Counted from the stretch's first letter, positions 55,631-63,806 are shown. The stretch: 64,000 nucleotides of DNA from Candidatus Endonucleibacter sp. (ex Gigantidas childressi) (GCA_030674875.1 JASXSU010000003.1:660076-724075), one strand, 5' to 3'. Notes: a model not told the origin generated them from the letters alone. A program made the numbers and translations.

Positions 55631-56047
55631 TTACCATGAACCTGTTTTTTCCATTTTTGACCACTTATTGTGTGGTTGCAGACTCTCTCCTTCCTGAAGA
55701 AGCTCGATAGAAATACCGTTGGGGTCTTTTACAAATGCCATGTGTCCGTCCTTTGGAGGCCTGAGAATAACCACCCCCGAGTCTTCCAACTTTTGACATA
55801 GATCATAAATATTTTCCACTGAAAAGGCTAAGTGTCCGAACGAGTTACCGGACTGATATTCATTTACTTCCCAGTTGTGGGTTAGTTCAATTTCTGGCTC
55901 CCCCTCTTCTGTCGCAAGGTAGTATAAAGAAAACTTACCATTCTCGTAATCTCGTCTTCTTAATAACGTTAAACCAAGGGCCTTCTCGTAGAATGCTAAC
56001 GATTTTTCGATATCCACTACACGAATCATGGCATGTAAATATTTCAT
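55631..56047 (-). CDS. gloA: Lactoylglutathione lyase (glyoxalase I)
   Basis: Converts the methylglyoxal-glutathione adduct to S-lactoylglutathione, 138 residues. The metal ligands His5 (LHAMIRV), Glu54 (IELTHNW), His72 (FGHLAF) and Glu115 (SIELLQ) are all in place. The ATG at 56047 gives the canonical MKYLHAM start. Methylglyoxal detoxification fits the active glycolysis seen here. Confidence 0.93.
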   Translation of the reverse strand: MKYLHAMIRVVDIEKSLAFYEKALGLTLLRRRDYENGKFSLYYLATEEGEPEIELTHNWEVNEYQSGNSFGHLAFSVENIYDLCQKLEDSGVVILRPPKDGHMAFVKDPNGISIELLQEGESLQPHNKWSKMEKTGSW

Positions 56048-56095
56048 TTTATCCTCGCGGGCAGCTCCATAGTAAGGAGAAATAAACCTTGCCAA

Positions 56096-56346
56096 TTATA
56101 CTCACTTACCTTCTAAGGGGGTAATGAGTATATGTTTGTATGGGTGATTTAATTGTTATCAGAGTATAAGTAGACATCAGATTAAACTGTAATTCAATAG
56201 ACTCTACTGCAACGTACACTTTTACCATTGCAGATGGGGTCAGTATGCGTGGGAGCAGTCAACAACCCCACACCTTCAATGGTAACTGATATAACGACTG
56301 CACTTAAAAATGCAAAAATGACTTTAAATGTAAAAAAAGGCGGAGA
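56096..56346. repeat. Divergent gloA / MATE spacer with repeats
   Basis: A short type B fragment lies at about 56097-56133, and a second at about 56213-56293 (ACTTTTACCATTGCAGATGG to CAATGGTAACTGATATA). Promoters of both genes should lie here. Confidence 0.5.
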
Positions 56347-57699
56347 TTGTTGTTGAGAAGCACTATTTATCAGCGTGTTTGGCGGTTTGCCTGGCCTGCT
56401 ATCATTTCAAACATCTCCGTACCTCTAATGGGGCTAGTGGATTCGGCGATTCTTGGCCACCTGCCATCGGCAGAGTATCTTGGCGGTGTAGCCATTGGAG
56501 CTACTATTTTTAGTTTTTTGTTCTGGGCTTTTGGTTTCCTACGAATGGGAACGACAGGATTGGTTGCTCAAGCCTATGGTCGAGGGGATCATGATGCCTT
56601 AGGTCAATGGTTATTGCAGTCTGTAATTTTGGCGTTAATGATTGGGCTGGTGATTGTTATTTTGTCACCGCTGATTATTGACCCAGTTTTATCTTTATTT
56701 GGTGGCAGTAAGCAGGTATCGGAGCAAGCTCGTATTTATTTTGAGATTAGAATTTTTTCAACACCTGCCGTGTTATGTAATTATGTAGTGGTCGGCTGGT
56801 TATTAGGGGTACAGAAACCAAAAGGGCCGCTGGTTATACTGGTGGTTGCTAATAGCGTAAATATTCTTTTAGACTTGCTATTAGTGCTCAAACTAGGTAT
56901 GGCCACGGAAGGAGCTGCAGCGGCGACGGTGATTGCTGATTATGTCGGTTTAAGTTTAGGGTTGCTATTAATTTGGAAGTGGCGAAAGATTTGTGGCAAC
57001 TTTGAACGAATGCTTGATTGGGCAAGGCTAATAGATCTCAGTGCCTTTAAAAAACTATTGTTGCTAAACCGACATTTATTTGTCCGAACTTTATGTCTAT
57101 TATTTGTTCAGGCTTTTTTTACCGCCGCAGGGGCTAAGCAAGGGGATGAAGTGTTGGCAGCAAATGCGTTACTGCTGAACTTGTTAGTGTTTATCTCTAA
57201 TGGCCTAGATGGCTTTGCACATGCTGCCGAGGCTATGGTTGGAGAGGCTCTGGGGCAAAAAAAACTGAAGAAGTTCAGATGCATCGTTATGGTAACAGGC
57301 TATTTTTCTATGATTTTTGGTCTGTTGCTTATGCTATTGCTTGCAGTGGGAGGTGTTTGGTTGCTGGGCATTATGACAAACATTGCCGAGGTAAGGGATA
57401 TATCCAGAATTTATTTACCTTGGCTGATCGCTACACCGCTGATTGCGGTATGGTGTTATTGGCTAGACGGCATTTTTATTGGCGCATTAGAATCCCGAAT
57501 AATGCAACATACTGCGATAATAGCTACAATCGGCGTATTCTTGCCCTGTTGGTATGCAGCCCAAGCACTAGGGAATCATGGTTTATGGCTGGCTTATAGC
57601 TTATTTATGGCTGCCAGAGGTATTGGGCTACTGCTGGCTTATCGATGGCTCGACGTTAGAAATAGCTGGCGATTGGCGGGTGGCATAGATGGGAAATAA
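56347..57699 (+). CDS. MATE-family efflux transporter (DinF-like)
   Basis: A 450-residue protein with twelve membrane helices in two MATE repeats. FAWPAIISNISVPLMGLVDS with AILGHL at the start and FRMGTTGLVAQAYGRGDHDA match the DinF branch. It should export cationic drugs or oxidising compounds against a cation gradient. Translation probably begins at one of three consecutive TTG codons (56347-56355) behind GGCGGAG. Its end overlaps the TusA-like gene by 11 bases. Confidence 0.88.
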   Translation: MLLRSTIYQRVWRFAWPAIISNISVPLMGLVDSAILGHLPSAEYLGGVAIGATIFSFLFWAFGFLRMGTTGLVAQAYGRGDHDALGQWLLQSVILALMIGLVIVILSPLIIDPVLSLFGGSKQVSEQARIYFEIRIFSTPAVLCNYVVVGWLLGVQKPKGPLVILVVANSVNILLDLLLVLKLGMATEGAAAATVIADYVGLSLGLLLIWKWRKICGNFERMLDWARLIDLSAFKKLLLLNRHLFVRTLCLLFVQAFFTAAGAKQGDEVLAANALLLNLLVFISNGLDGFAHAAEAMVGEALGQKKLKKFRCIVMVTGYFSMIFGLLLMLLLAVGGVWLLGIMTNIAEVRDISRIYLPWLIATPLIAVWCYWLDGIFIGALESRIMQHTAIIATIGVFLPCWYAAQALGNHGLWLAYSLFMAARGIGLLLAYRWLDVRNSWRLAGGIDGK

Positions 57700-57967
57700 A
57701 TCTTCACATTCTGGTGTAGATATTTTATTAGAAACCATTGAAGTTAATCATGAACTGGATACCTCTGGGTTGTGTTGCCCAGAACCAGTGATGCTACTGC
57801 ACAAGAAAGTGCAGGAAATGGTATCGGGAGAGGTAGTACGAGTTATTGCTACCGATCCATCAACGCAAAGGGATATCCCCAAATTCTGTATTTTCTTGAA
57901 TCACTACCTATTAAAGAGTGAAGAACAGGAAAATCATTTTTACTACGTGATCAAAAAAGTATCGTGA
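57689..57967 (+). CDS. TusA-family sulfur-carrier protein
   Basis: A 92-residue protein with the TusA/SirA motif LDTSGLCCPEPVMLLHKKV. The sulfur-carrying Cys is Cys30 (C-P-x-P). A short N-terminal extension of about 18 residues precedes the usual start. It overlaps the MATE gene, so the two are translationally coupled. Roles in this family are sulfur transfer for tRNA thiolation or molybdenum cofactor work. As no tusBCD genes are visible, the partner is unknown. Confidence 0.88.
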   Translation: MGNKSSHSGVDILLETIEVNHELDTSGLCCPEPVMLLHKKVQEMVSGEVVRVIATDPSTQRDIPKFCIFLNHYLLKSEEQENHFYYVIKKVS

Positions 57968-57989
57968 ACACAGAGGCTGTACAATTGTC

Positions 57990-58117
57990 TATACCCAAAG
58001 CATTTCAAATTACTGCTAGGCAGTAAGTAAGCGAAGCCCCTTGAGCCTACGAGTAGTAGGTGGTTTGGGTGAGCGAACGCAGCCAACAATGTAGCAAATT
58101 GAAAGGAGACGGGTATA
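57990..58117. repeat. Miniature element type A, copy A8
   Basis: A 128-bp copy, TATACCCAAAGCATTTCAAA to GAGACGGGTATA, beginning 23 bases after the tusA-like stop. It is directly joined to a partial type B copy that runs to about 58200. Confidence 0.85.
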
Positions 58118-58206
58118 TACCCACCACCCCCTTGAAGATGTGTAGCTGTTGATTTATCTAACTCACCCCAATTACACCTACTACTCGTAGGATCATGGCT
58201 CTTTTT

Positions 58207-58230
58207 GTCCTTAATTGATAAATTAAGGAC
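58207..58230. terminator. Perfect 10-bp hairpin
   Basis: GTCCTTAATT and AATTAAGGAC with a GATA loop. It could terminate transcripts from the tusA side or mark the edge of the IS fragment that follows. No T-run follows, so a simple terminator role is uncertain. Confidence 0.35.
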
Positions 58231-58410
58231 ATTAATTATCGCTTGGAGTGGCTACGGACATCGTTTGATCGTAAAAGTGTAGTAAGCGACTTATGTACTG
58301 TACAAAAAACTTTAAGCTATTTATTTGCAAGGCATAATTAGTATGAGGTGACTCCCAGATAAGGTAACCTGCACGATCTTTTATCCCAGAATAGGTTACG
58401 GTTGTTGAAC

Positions 58411-58560
58411 ATGAAAGACGTAAGTTCATTGGCTGAGAAGCTTAAGGATCATCTGCCCTGCATCAAGCTCGAATCATCTTCATTGCACAGTGTGTAATGG
58501 CCTTACTGCGTATCCGTTCCGCTAATATTCTGATTGAATAAAAGAGACGTTAACATATTT
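58411..58560 (+). pseudogene. Transposase N-terminal remnant (IS4-like)
   Basis: In overlapping frames the DNA reads SSLAEKLKDHLPC and then HQARIIFIAQCVMALLRIRS followed by ANILIE and a stop. This resembles the N-terminus of IS4-group transposases, which begin with a helix that scans the DNA ends. It is short, frameshifted and not functional. Confidence 0.45.
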
Positions 58561-58693
58561 GCAGATTGTTACTGGCTTGTCTTACACATAAAAATGACTA
58601 CTTACATTTACTTCCCCGTGATGTTTTATTACCATCCATGCTTTGTTAGATGCAAGAGATAAAAAAAGAGGTATAACCTTAGTATTCTAAAAT

Positions 58694-59260
58694 ATGGATA
58701 GAAGGGCGGTAGTGTTTTTGGGTATATTAAGTTCCCTCCCCTTTACAATACTCTACCCTCAACAGTTAAGGTATACAGCTTACCATAATGTTTGTTTTTG
58801 TATTTCTTTGCATGCCTTTATGTTAAAGATAGATCATTATGCAGTTTATTCTAATCGTAAAAAGGACGCCATGAAAGTTTGGTTCATTCAGCAGCTTCTA
58901 AAGTATTCTTGTTCCCATTTTATATCAGATTTCGAGAAATGCTTATATCAAAGATTCTATTGTTTAGTAGAAAAGGCGCTCCGTAGTCGTTTTGACAATT
59001 CGTATATCGCTGGCAGAGATTACGTTGGCAACGTGTTGAAAGCCAAGTTTATAAAGCCATCCCGTAGGAGCAGAGGCAACAATGAAAGGTCTCGAAAGCA
59101 TCAATTTGATTACTTTGAGTTGACGTCTATCTATCTTGCATTCGAGTTTTGTAATGTGCATGGAGAGAATCCTGCCGACAGTTATAGTGGTAGCGATGAT
59201 TGGAAGTTAGGATGCTTGTGGGCAATAATACACTTAGATAGCCCACCAAGAACACCCTAA
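58694..59260 (+). CDS. Tandem-array protein, copy 1, 5'-truncated
   Basis: The first of four related genes. From about position 58782 (NVCFCISLHAF) to the end (DSPPRTP) its 158 residues align without gaps to copies 2-4. The preceding 30 residues (MDRRAVVFLGILSS...) are unrelated to the others. About 130 residues of the family's N-terminal half, including the normal signal peptide, are missing. The substitute start is basic then hydrophobic and might by chance serve as a signal. Probably a remnant made by deletion next to the IS4-like fragment. Confidence 0.6.
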   Translation: MDRRAVVFLGILSSLPFTILYPQQLRYTAYHNVCFCISLHAFMLKIDHYAVYSNRKKDAMKVWFIQQLLKYSCSHFISDFEKCLYQRFYCLVEKALRSRFDNSYIAGRDYVGNVLKAKFIKPSRRSRGNNERSRKHQFDYFELTSIYLAFEFCNVHGENPADSYSGSDDWKLGCLWAIIHLDSPPRTP

Positions 59261-59468
59261 AGCTAAGAAGCTAGATATGTTCAGCATGAGTAATGTTGAT
59301 TGCATAATAGGCCTAAGAGTCTACATGATAATGGAAAATATTTACTCTCAGGGTCTATTTGATAGATCCTTGTTGCATAATTAAATAGTTCTATAGAGTA
59401 GTTAATTTTTATTTTTAATAGAAATGCTTGTGCAATGTTCATTCATCAATAAAAATATAGTTCTGTTT
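59261..59468 (+). repeat. Conserved spacer unit of the tandem array
   Basis: The same spacer of about 210 bases follows copies 1, 2 (60324-60538) and 3 (61394-61600), with only a few differences, including a small duplication of CTAAGAAG after copy 2. It contains an imperfect hairpin (GGGTCTAT-TTG-ATAGATCC). The shared repeat unit is therefore gene plus spacer, 1062 to 1070 bases long. Any promoter for each copy must lie here. Confidence 0.8.
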
Positions 59469-60323
59469 ATGCTAATAAACAATCTTGTTAGAGTTATCTT
59501 CATGTTCTTATGCATTAGTGCTACAGCATTCTCTACTCCTACTTTAAAGATAGCTAGTGTAGAAGGCTTTAAAGCAAGGAAGCTAGGTATATTTAGTATG
59601 GATGATTTTGAAATAAAATTATGCGCCGTTGTTAGGGGAGTAAGTTCTACGTCATCGCATAATAGACCTCAGACCGTATATGAGTTCATTCAATTATGTA
59701 ATAGAAATTATGATTCTAATGATCATAACTCAGGGTGGAAAAAGTATTTAGCAAATAGACCCCCAGAGACAGATTCAGGCTGTTTCAATGATATAGCAGT
59801 AAGTGTAGTATATTCAGCATTTAAAGAACTCGGGGTGCATGAGCAGTATAATGTTTGTTTTTGTCTTTCTTTGTATGCCGTTATGTCAAAGATAGATTAT
59901 TATGCATTTTATCGTAATCGTGAAAAGGACGCCTTGAAAGTTTGGTTCATTCAGCAGCTTCTAAAGTATTCTTGTTCCCATTTTATAGCAGATTCCGAGG
60001 AATGCTTATATCAAAGCTTCTATTATTTAGTAGAAGAGGCGCTCCTTAGTCGTTTGGACAATTCGTTTATCGATGGCAGAGATTACGTTTACAACGTGTT
60101 GACAGCCAAGTTTATAAAGCCATCACGTAGGCGCAGAGGCAACAAGGAAAGGTCTAGAAAGCATCAGTTTGATTACTTTGAGTTGATGACTATCTATCTT
60201 GTATTCCATTTTTTTAATATGTATGGAGAGAGTCCTGCTGACAGTTATCTTGGTAGCGATGAGTGCAGGTTAAGATGCTTGTGGACAATAATACACTTCG
60301 ATAGCCCACCAAAAATACCCTAA
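59469..60323 (+). CDS. Tandem-array secreted protein, copy 2
   Basis: A 284-residue protein of no recognised family, from the ATG at 59469 (MLINNLVRV). A signal peptide is clear (FMFLCISATAFS or nearby cleavage). The mature part is about 260 residues with several conserved Cys (CAVV, IQLCN, SGCFND, NVCFC, YSCSH, EECLYQ), consistent with disulfides outside the cytoplasm. A very basic stretch (KPSRRRRGNKERSRKH) precedes an acidic, aromatic C-terminus. Compared with copy 3, residues between the signal and NVCFC are almost identical, while the middle (YYAFYRNREKDAL) varies. Confidence 0.75.
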   Translation: MLINNLVRVIFMFLCISATAFSTPTLKIASVEGFKARKLGIFSMDDFEIKLCAVVRGVSSTSSHNRPQTVYEFIQLCNRNYDSNDHNSGWKKYLANRPPETDSGCFNDIAVSVVYSAFKELGVHEQYNVCFCLSLYAVMSKIDYYAFYRNREKDALKVWFIQQLLKYSCSHFIADSEECLYQSFYYLVEEALLSRLDNSFIDGRDYVYNVLTAKFIKPSRRRRGNKERSRKHQFDYFELMTIYLVFHFFNMYGESPADSYLGSDECRLRCLWTIIHFDSPPKIP

Positions 60324-60538
60324 AGCTAAGAAGCTAAGAAGCTAGATCTGTTCAGCATGAGTAATGTTGATTGCATAATAGGCCTAAGAGTCTACATGAT
60401 AATGGAAAATATTTACTCTCAGGGTCTATTTGATAGATCCTTGTTACATAATTAAATAGTTCTATAGAGTAGTTAATTTTTATTTTTAATAGAAATGCTT
60501 GTACAATGTTCATTCATCAATAAAATATGGTTCTGTTT

Positions 60539-61393
60539 ATGCTAATAAACAATCTTGTTAGAGTTACTTGCATGTTCTTATGCATCAGTGCTACAGCATC
60601 AGCTACTCCTACTTTAAAAATAGCTAGTGTAGAAGGCTTTAAAGCAAGGAAACTAGGTCTGTTTAGTATGGATGATTTTGAAATAAAATTATGCGCCTTT
60701 GTTAGGGGAGTAAGTTCTACGTCATCGCATAATAGACCTCAGACCGTATATGAGTTTATTCAATTATGTAATAGAAATTATGATTCTAATGATCATAACT
60801 CAGGGTGGAAAAAGTATTTAGCAAATAGACCCCCAGAGACAGATTCAGGCTGTTTCAATGATATAGCAGTAAGTGTAGTATATTCAGCATTTAAAGAACT
60901 CGGGGTGCATGAGCAGTATAATGTTTGTTTTTGTCTTTCTTTGCATGACTTTATGTCAAAGATAGATCGTTATGTATTTTATCCTGATCATAACAAGGAC
61001 GCCATGAAAGTTTGGTTCATTCAGCAGCTTCTAAAGTATTCTTGTTCCCATTTTATAGCAGATTTCGAGAAATGCTTATATCAAAGATTCTATTGTTTAG
61101 TAGAAAAGGCGCTCCGTAGTCGTTTTGACAATTCGTTTATCGCTGGCAGAGATTACGTTAACAACGTGTTGAAAGCCAAGTTTATAAAGCCATCACGTAG
61201 GCGCAGAGGCAATAATGAAAGGTCTAGAAAGCATCAATTTGATTACTCTGAGTTGACGTCTATCTATCTTGCATTCGAGTTTTTTAATGTGCATGGAGAG
61301 AGTCCTGCTGACAGTTATAGTGGTAGCGATGATTGGAAGTTAGGATGGTTGTGGACAATAATACACTCAGATAGCCCACCAAGAACACCCTAA
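60539..61393 (+). CDS. Tandem-array secreted protein, copy 3
   Basis: A 284-residue paralogue with the signal peptide MLINNLVRVTCMFLCISATA ending SA before TPTLKIAS. An in-frame ATG 12 bases upstream is possible, but copy 2 lacks it. It has the same Cys positions, the same basic block (KPSRRRRGNNERSRKH) and the same C-terminal SDSPPRTP as the other copies. The variable patch here reads DRYVFYPDHNKDAM. It lies 215 bases after copy 2 with a nearly identical spacer. Function unknown; a secreted host- or competitor-directed role is plausible from duplication and signal peptide only. Confidence 0.78.
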   Translation: MLINNLVRVTCMFLCISATASATPTLKIASVEGFKARKLGLFSMDDFEIKLCAFVRGVSSTSSHNRPQTVYEFIQLCNRNYDSNDHNSGWKKYLANRPPETDSGCFNDIAVSVVYSAFKELGVHEQYNVCFCLSLHDFMSKIDRYVFYPDHNKDAMKVWFIQQLLKYSCSHFIADFEKCLYQRFYCLVEKALRSRFDNSFIAGRDYVNNVLKAKFIKPSRRRRGNNERSRKHQFDYSELTSIYLAFEFFNVHGESPADSYSGSDDWKLGWLWTIIHSDSPPRTP

Positions 61394-61600
61394 AGCTAAG
61401 AAGCTAGATCTGTTCAGCATGAGTAATGTTGATTGCATAATAGGCCTAAGAGTCTACATGATAATGGAAAATATTTACTCTCAGGGTCTATTTGATAGAT
61501 CCTTGTTACATAATTAAATAGTTCTATAGAGTAGTTAATCTTTATTTTTAATAGAAATGCTTGTACAGTGTTCATTCATCAATAAAATATGGTTCTGTTT

Positions 61601-62455
61601 ATGCTAATAAACAATCTTGTTAGAGTTACTTGCATGTTCTTATGCATCAGTGCTACGGCATCAGCTACTCCTACTTTAAATATAGCTAGTGTAGAAGGCT
61701 TTAAAGCAAAGAAGATAGGTCTGTTTAGGAATGCTTTTGAAGTAAAATTTTGCGCCGTTGTTAGTGGAGTAAGTCCTAGGTCATCGCATAATAGACCTCA
61801 GACCGTATATGAGTTCATTCAATTATGTAGTAGAAATTATGATTCTAATGATCATAACTCAGGGTGGACAAAGTATTTAGCAAATAAACCCCCAGAGACA
61901 GATTCAGGCTGTTTCAATGATATAGCAGTAAATGTAGTATATTCAGCATTTAAAGAACTCGGGGTGCATGAGCAGTATAATGTTTGTTTTTGTATTTCTT
62001 TGCATGACTTTATGTCAAAGATAGATCATCATGAAATTTATGCTGATCATAAAAAGGACGCCATGAAAGTTTGGTTCATTCAGCAGCTTCTAAAGTATTC
62101 TCGTTACCGTTGTATATCAGATTTCGATAAATGCTTATATCAAAAATTCTATTGTTTAGTAGAAAAGGAGCTCCGTAGTCGTTTTGACTATTCGTTTATC
62201 GATGGCAGAGATTACGTTGCCAGCGTGTTGAAAGCCAAGTTTATAAAGCCATCACGTAGGAGCAGAGGCAACAATGAAAGGTGGTCTCGAAAGCATCAAT
62301 TTGATTACTTTGAGTTGACGTCTATCTATCTTGCATTCGAGTTTTTTAATATGTATGGAGAGAGTCCTGCTAACAGTTATCTTGGTAGCGATGATAGCAA
62401 GTTAAGATGCTTGTGGAGAATAATGCAATTATATAGCCCACCAAGAACACCCTAA
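61601..62455 (+). CDS. Tandem-array secreted protein, copy 4
   Basis: The last paralogue, 284 residues, and the most diverged of the three full copies. After the same signal peptide it reads TPTLNIASVEGFKAKKIGLF and then lacks about one residue in the MDDFEI region. The Cys set is kept except in the middle, where SRYRC replaces SCSH. It contains one extra Trp in the basic block (NNERWSRKH). The variable patch is DHHEIYADHKKDAM. The following spacer matches the others for about 70 bases and then ends abruptly near 62525. Confidence 0.78.
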   Translation: MLINNLVRVTCMFLCISATASATPTLNIASVEGFKAKKIGLFRNAFEVKFCAVVSGVSPRSSHNRPQTVYEFIQLCSRNYDSNDHNSGWTKYLANKPPETDSGCFNDIAVNVVYSAFKELGVHEQYNVCFCISLHDFMSKIDHHEIYADHKKDAMKVWFIQQLLKYSRYRCISDFDKCLYQKFYCLVEKELRSRFDYSFIDGRDYVASVLKAKFIKPSRRSRGNNERWSRKHQFDYFELTSIYLAFEFFNMYGESPANSYLGSDDSKLRCLWRIMQLYSPPRTP

Positions 62456-62674
62456 AGCTAAGAAGCTAGATCTGTTCAGCATGAGTAATGTTGATTGCAT
62501 AATAGACCTAAGAGTCTATATGATAATTTGATAGATTGTTCTTTTGCCAGCTGGCTTCTTTAAAAACGTACTAAATCGATCATTTACAAGCATAAATCAT
62601 CTATTTTAGTGCGTGTTTTCCTCACCGACTAACAAAATTACGGCTCGTGCAAAGGTCTCAGTTATCTAAAAAAA
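62456..62674. other. Array end and join to cassette region
   Basis: The first 70 bases match the array spacer, then the similarity stops. The rest (AT-rich, with TTAGTGCGTGTTTTCCTCAC) shows no gene. Confidence 0.45.
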
Positions 62675-62775
62675 GCTTAACAAAACGTGCAACCGGACTC
62701 CGCAAACCGTCATCCTTTTTGCTAAAAGAGCAAAAAAGCTGCCAGTTCGCTCCGGCGGTTCACTTGCCGTTATGC
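62675..62775. other. Integron attC-like recombination site
   Basis: A 101-base imperfect palindrome. The left arm GCTTAACAAAACGTGCAACC and the reverse complement of the right arm, GCATAACGGCAAGTGAACCG, align with an extra unpaired base, as in attC sites. The left R box GCTTAAC fits RYYYAAC. The right box GTTATGC deviates at one position from GTTRRRY. The length suits attC. No integrase gene lies in the window. Confidence 0.55.
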
Positions 62776-62892
62776 GTAAAAAATAATGAGTTACAGATGG
62801 TAGGAATTTACGAAGATGGAGCGTATCTTGATAATAACCATTCATGCTTTCTGCAGATTACTAGGCTGCAGTGTTTGCTCGAATAGTTTGTT

Positions 62893-63018
62893 GCTAAAGG
62901 CTGGCTTTATGCGCATACGCTGAGCCGCACCACCGCTGGGCTGCGTTTGTGTTCTCAAGCTGGGAGTACACAAATCATTCCACCTGACCGCTTACGCGTC
63001 AGGTAAATTCAGGCGTTA
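62893..63018. other. Second attC-like site, weaker
   Basis: From GCTAAAGGCTGGCTTT to AAATTCAGGCGTTAGAG, the outer arms pair imperfectly (CTAA.G.CTG against its complement) and an inner palindrome CCTGA-C-CGC-TTAC-GCG-TCAGG is present. GCGTTAG is the usual attC end, but the left box lacks AAC. It lies 16 bases before the signal-peptidase-like gene. The 117 bases between the two sites hold only a short frame (MVGIYEDGAYLDNNHSCFLQ...), perhaps a cassette remnant. Confidence 0.4.
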
Positions 63019-63034
63019 GAGTATAAGGAAGACT

Positions 63035-63517
63035 ATGAAAAAGTTTATTATTGCCGCAATTGCGTTTATAGGTGCAATTTACTTTATACCTAAGATGCTT
63101 GGGTATGGAGTAGTACAGAACCCAAGTGGGAGCATGAGACCAACTATTGAAATAGGAAGCTATATTCTGGTCGATTGGAATGCATTTAACGATTCCATGC
63201 CAGAAACAAATGACTTAGTTTTATTCAAGTACTCAGATAATCCTAATGAGAGCATGATTGGGAGGGCGATAGGGCTGCCTGATGAGACAGTGAAAATAGA
63301 AAATGGAATAACTTATGTGTCAGGAAAGGCGATAGAGCAAAGCTATATCCAAGATAGCTTCAATACACACCATAGTTCATTAACGTTTCCTGAAATCACT
63401 ATCCCGAGTGAAGGTGTTTTTGTTATGGGTGATGCTCGAGATCTTAGTAATGATAGTCGTTATAAAGGCCCTGTAAGAGCACAAAATGTAATTGGAAAAA
63501 TTATCAAAGTATTCTAG
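63035..63517 (+). CDS. Signal peptidase I-like protein without the usual lysine
   Basis: A 160-residue S26-family protein with one N-terminal membrane helix (residues 3-19). The catalytic Ser33 is in the normal NPSGSMRPT motif. Box E (MGDARDLSNDSR, 131-142) is conserved. In box D, where active bacterial enzymes have KRxxGLPGD with the Lys as general base, this protein reads GRAIGLPDE (76-84), so the Lys is Gly76. It is much shorter than housekeeping LepB (about 320 residues). It has its own ribosome site (AAGGAAG) and follows an attC-like site, suggesting a gene-cassette origin. Confidence 0.8.
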   Translation: MKKFIIAAIAFIGAIYFIPKMLGYGVVQNPSGSMRPTIEIGSYILVDWNAFNDSMPETNDLVLFKYSDNPNESMIGRAIGLPDETVKIENGITYVSGKAIEQSYIQDSFNTHHSSLTFPEITIPSEGVFVMGDARDLSNDSRYKGPVRAQNVIGKIIKVF

Positions 63518-63546
63518 TTCAAATCTAGCCAGAACATGTTTTTCTC

Positions 63547-63572
63547 GTTTCCACGCTCCTGCGTGGGAACGC
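63547..63572. repeat. REP-like hairpin
   Basis: TTTCCACGCTCCTGCGTGGG followed by AAC, an imperfect palindrome, lies 30 bases after the signal-peptidase-like gene. A related inverted copy lies at 63682-63706. Confidence 0.65.
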
Positions 63573-63681
63573 CTAAGGATCCTAACTATGTGTAAAAGCC
63601 GCTACAAAATAACCAGTCCAGAATCGCTGCATTTTGTCACTTTACCTGTGCTCCACTGGATCCCTATTTTTTTCTCTTTCT

Positions 63682-63706
63682 CGTCCCCACGCAGGAGCGT
63701 GGGAAC
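63682..63706. repeat. REP-like hairpin, inverted second copy
   Basis: CGTCCCCACGCAGGAGCGTG followed by GGAAC. With the copy at 63547 it encloses about 110 bases. Similar CCACGC...GCGTGGG palindromes are common REP units in gammaproteobacteria. Confidence 0.65.
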
Positions 63707-63806
63707 TAGCCGCAGTTATCAAACGTAACGGTATCACATCTACTTTTGTAAGGTGGCAGTATCTTTGTAACTCCGACCGGCAAAAGAAGTTTCGAGGCAC
63801 GCGCGG

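Noticed and set aside
58694-62455. Toxin-immunity or polymorphic toxin locus reading of the tandem array
   Set aside because: All copies carry the same layout and no small immunity-like genes alternate with them.
62647-62886. A 79-codon frame across the attC-like site
   Set aside because: Most of it translates the palindrome. Only the last 29 codons could be a cassette remnant, and no family is recognised.
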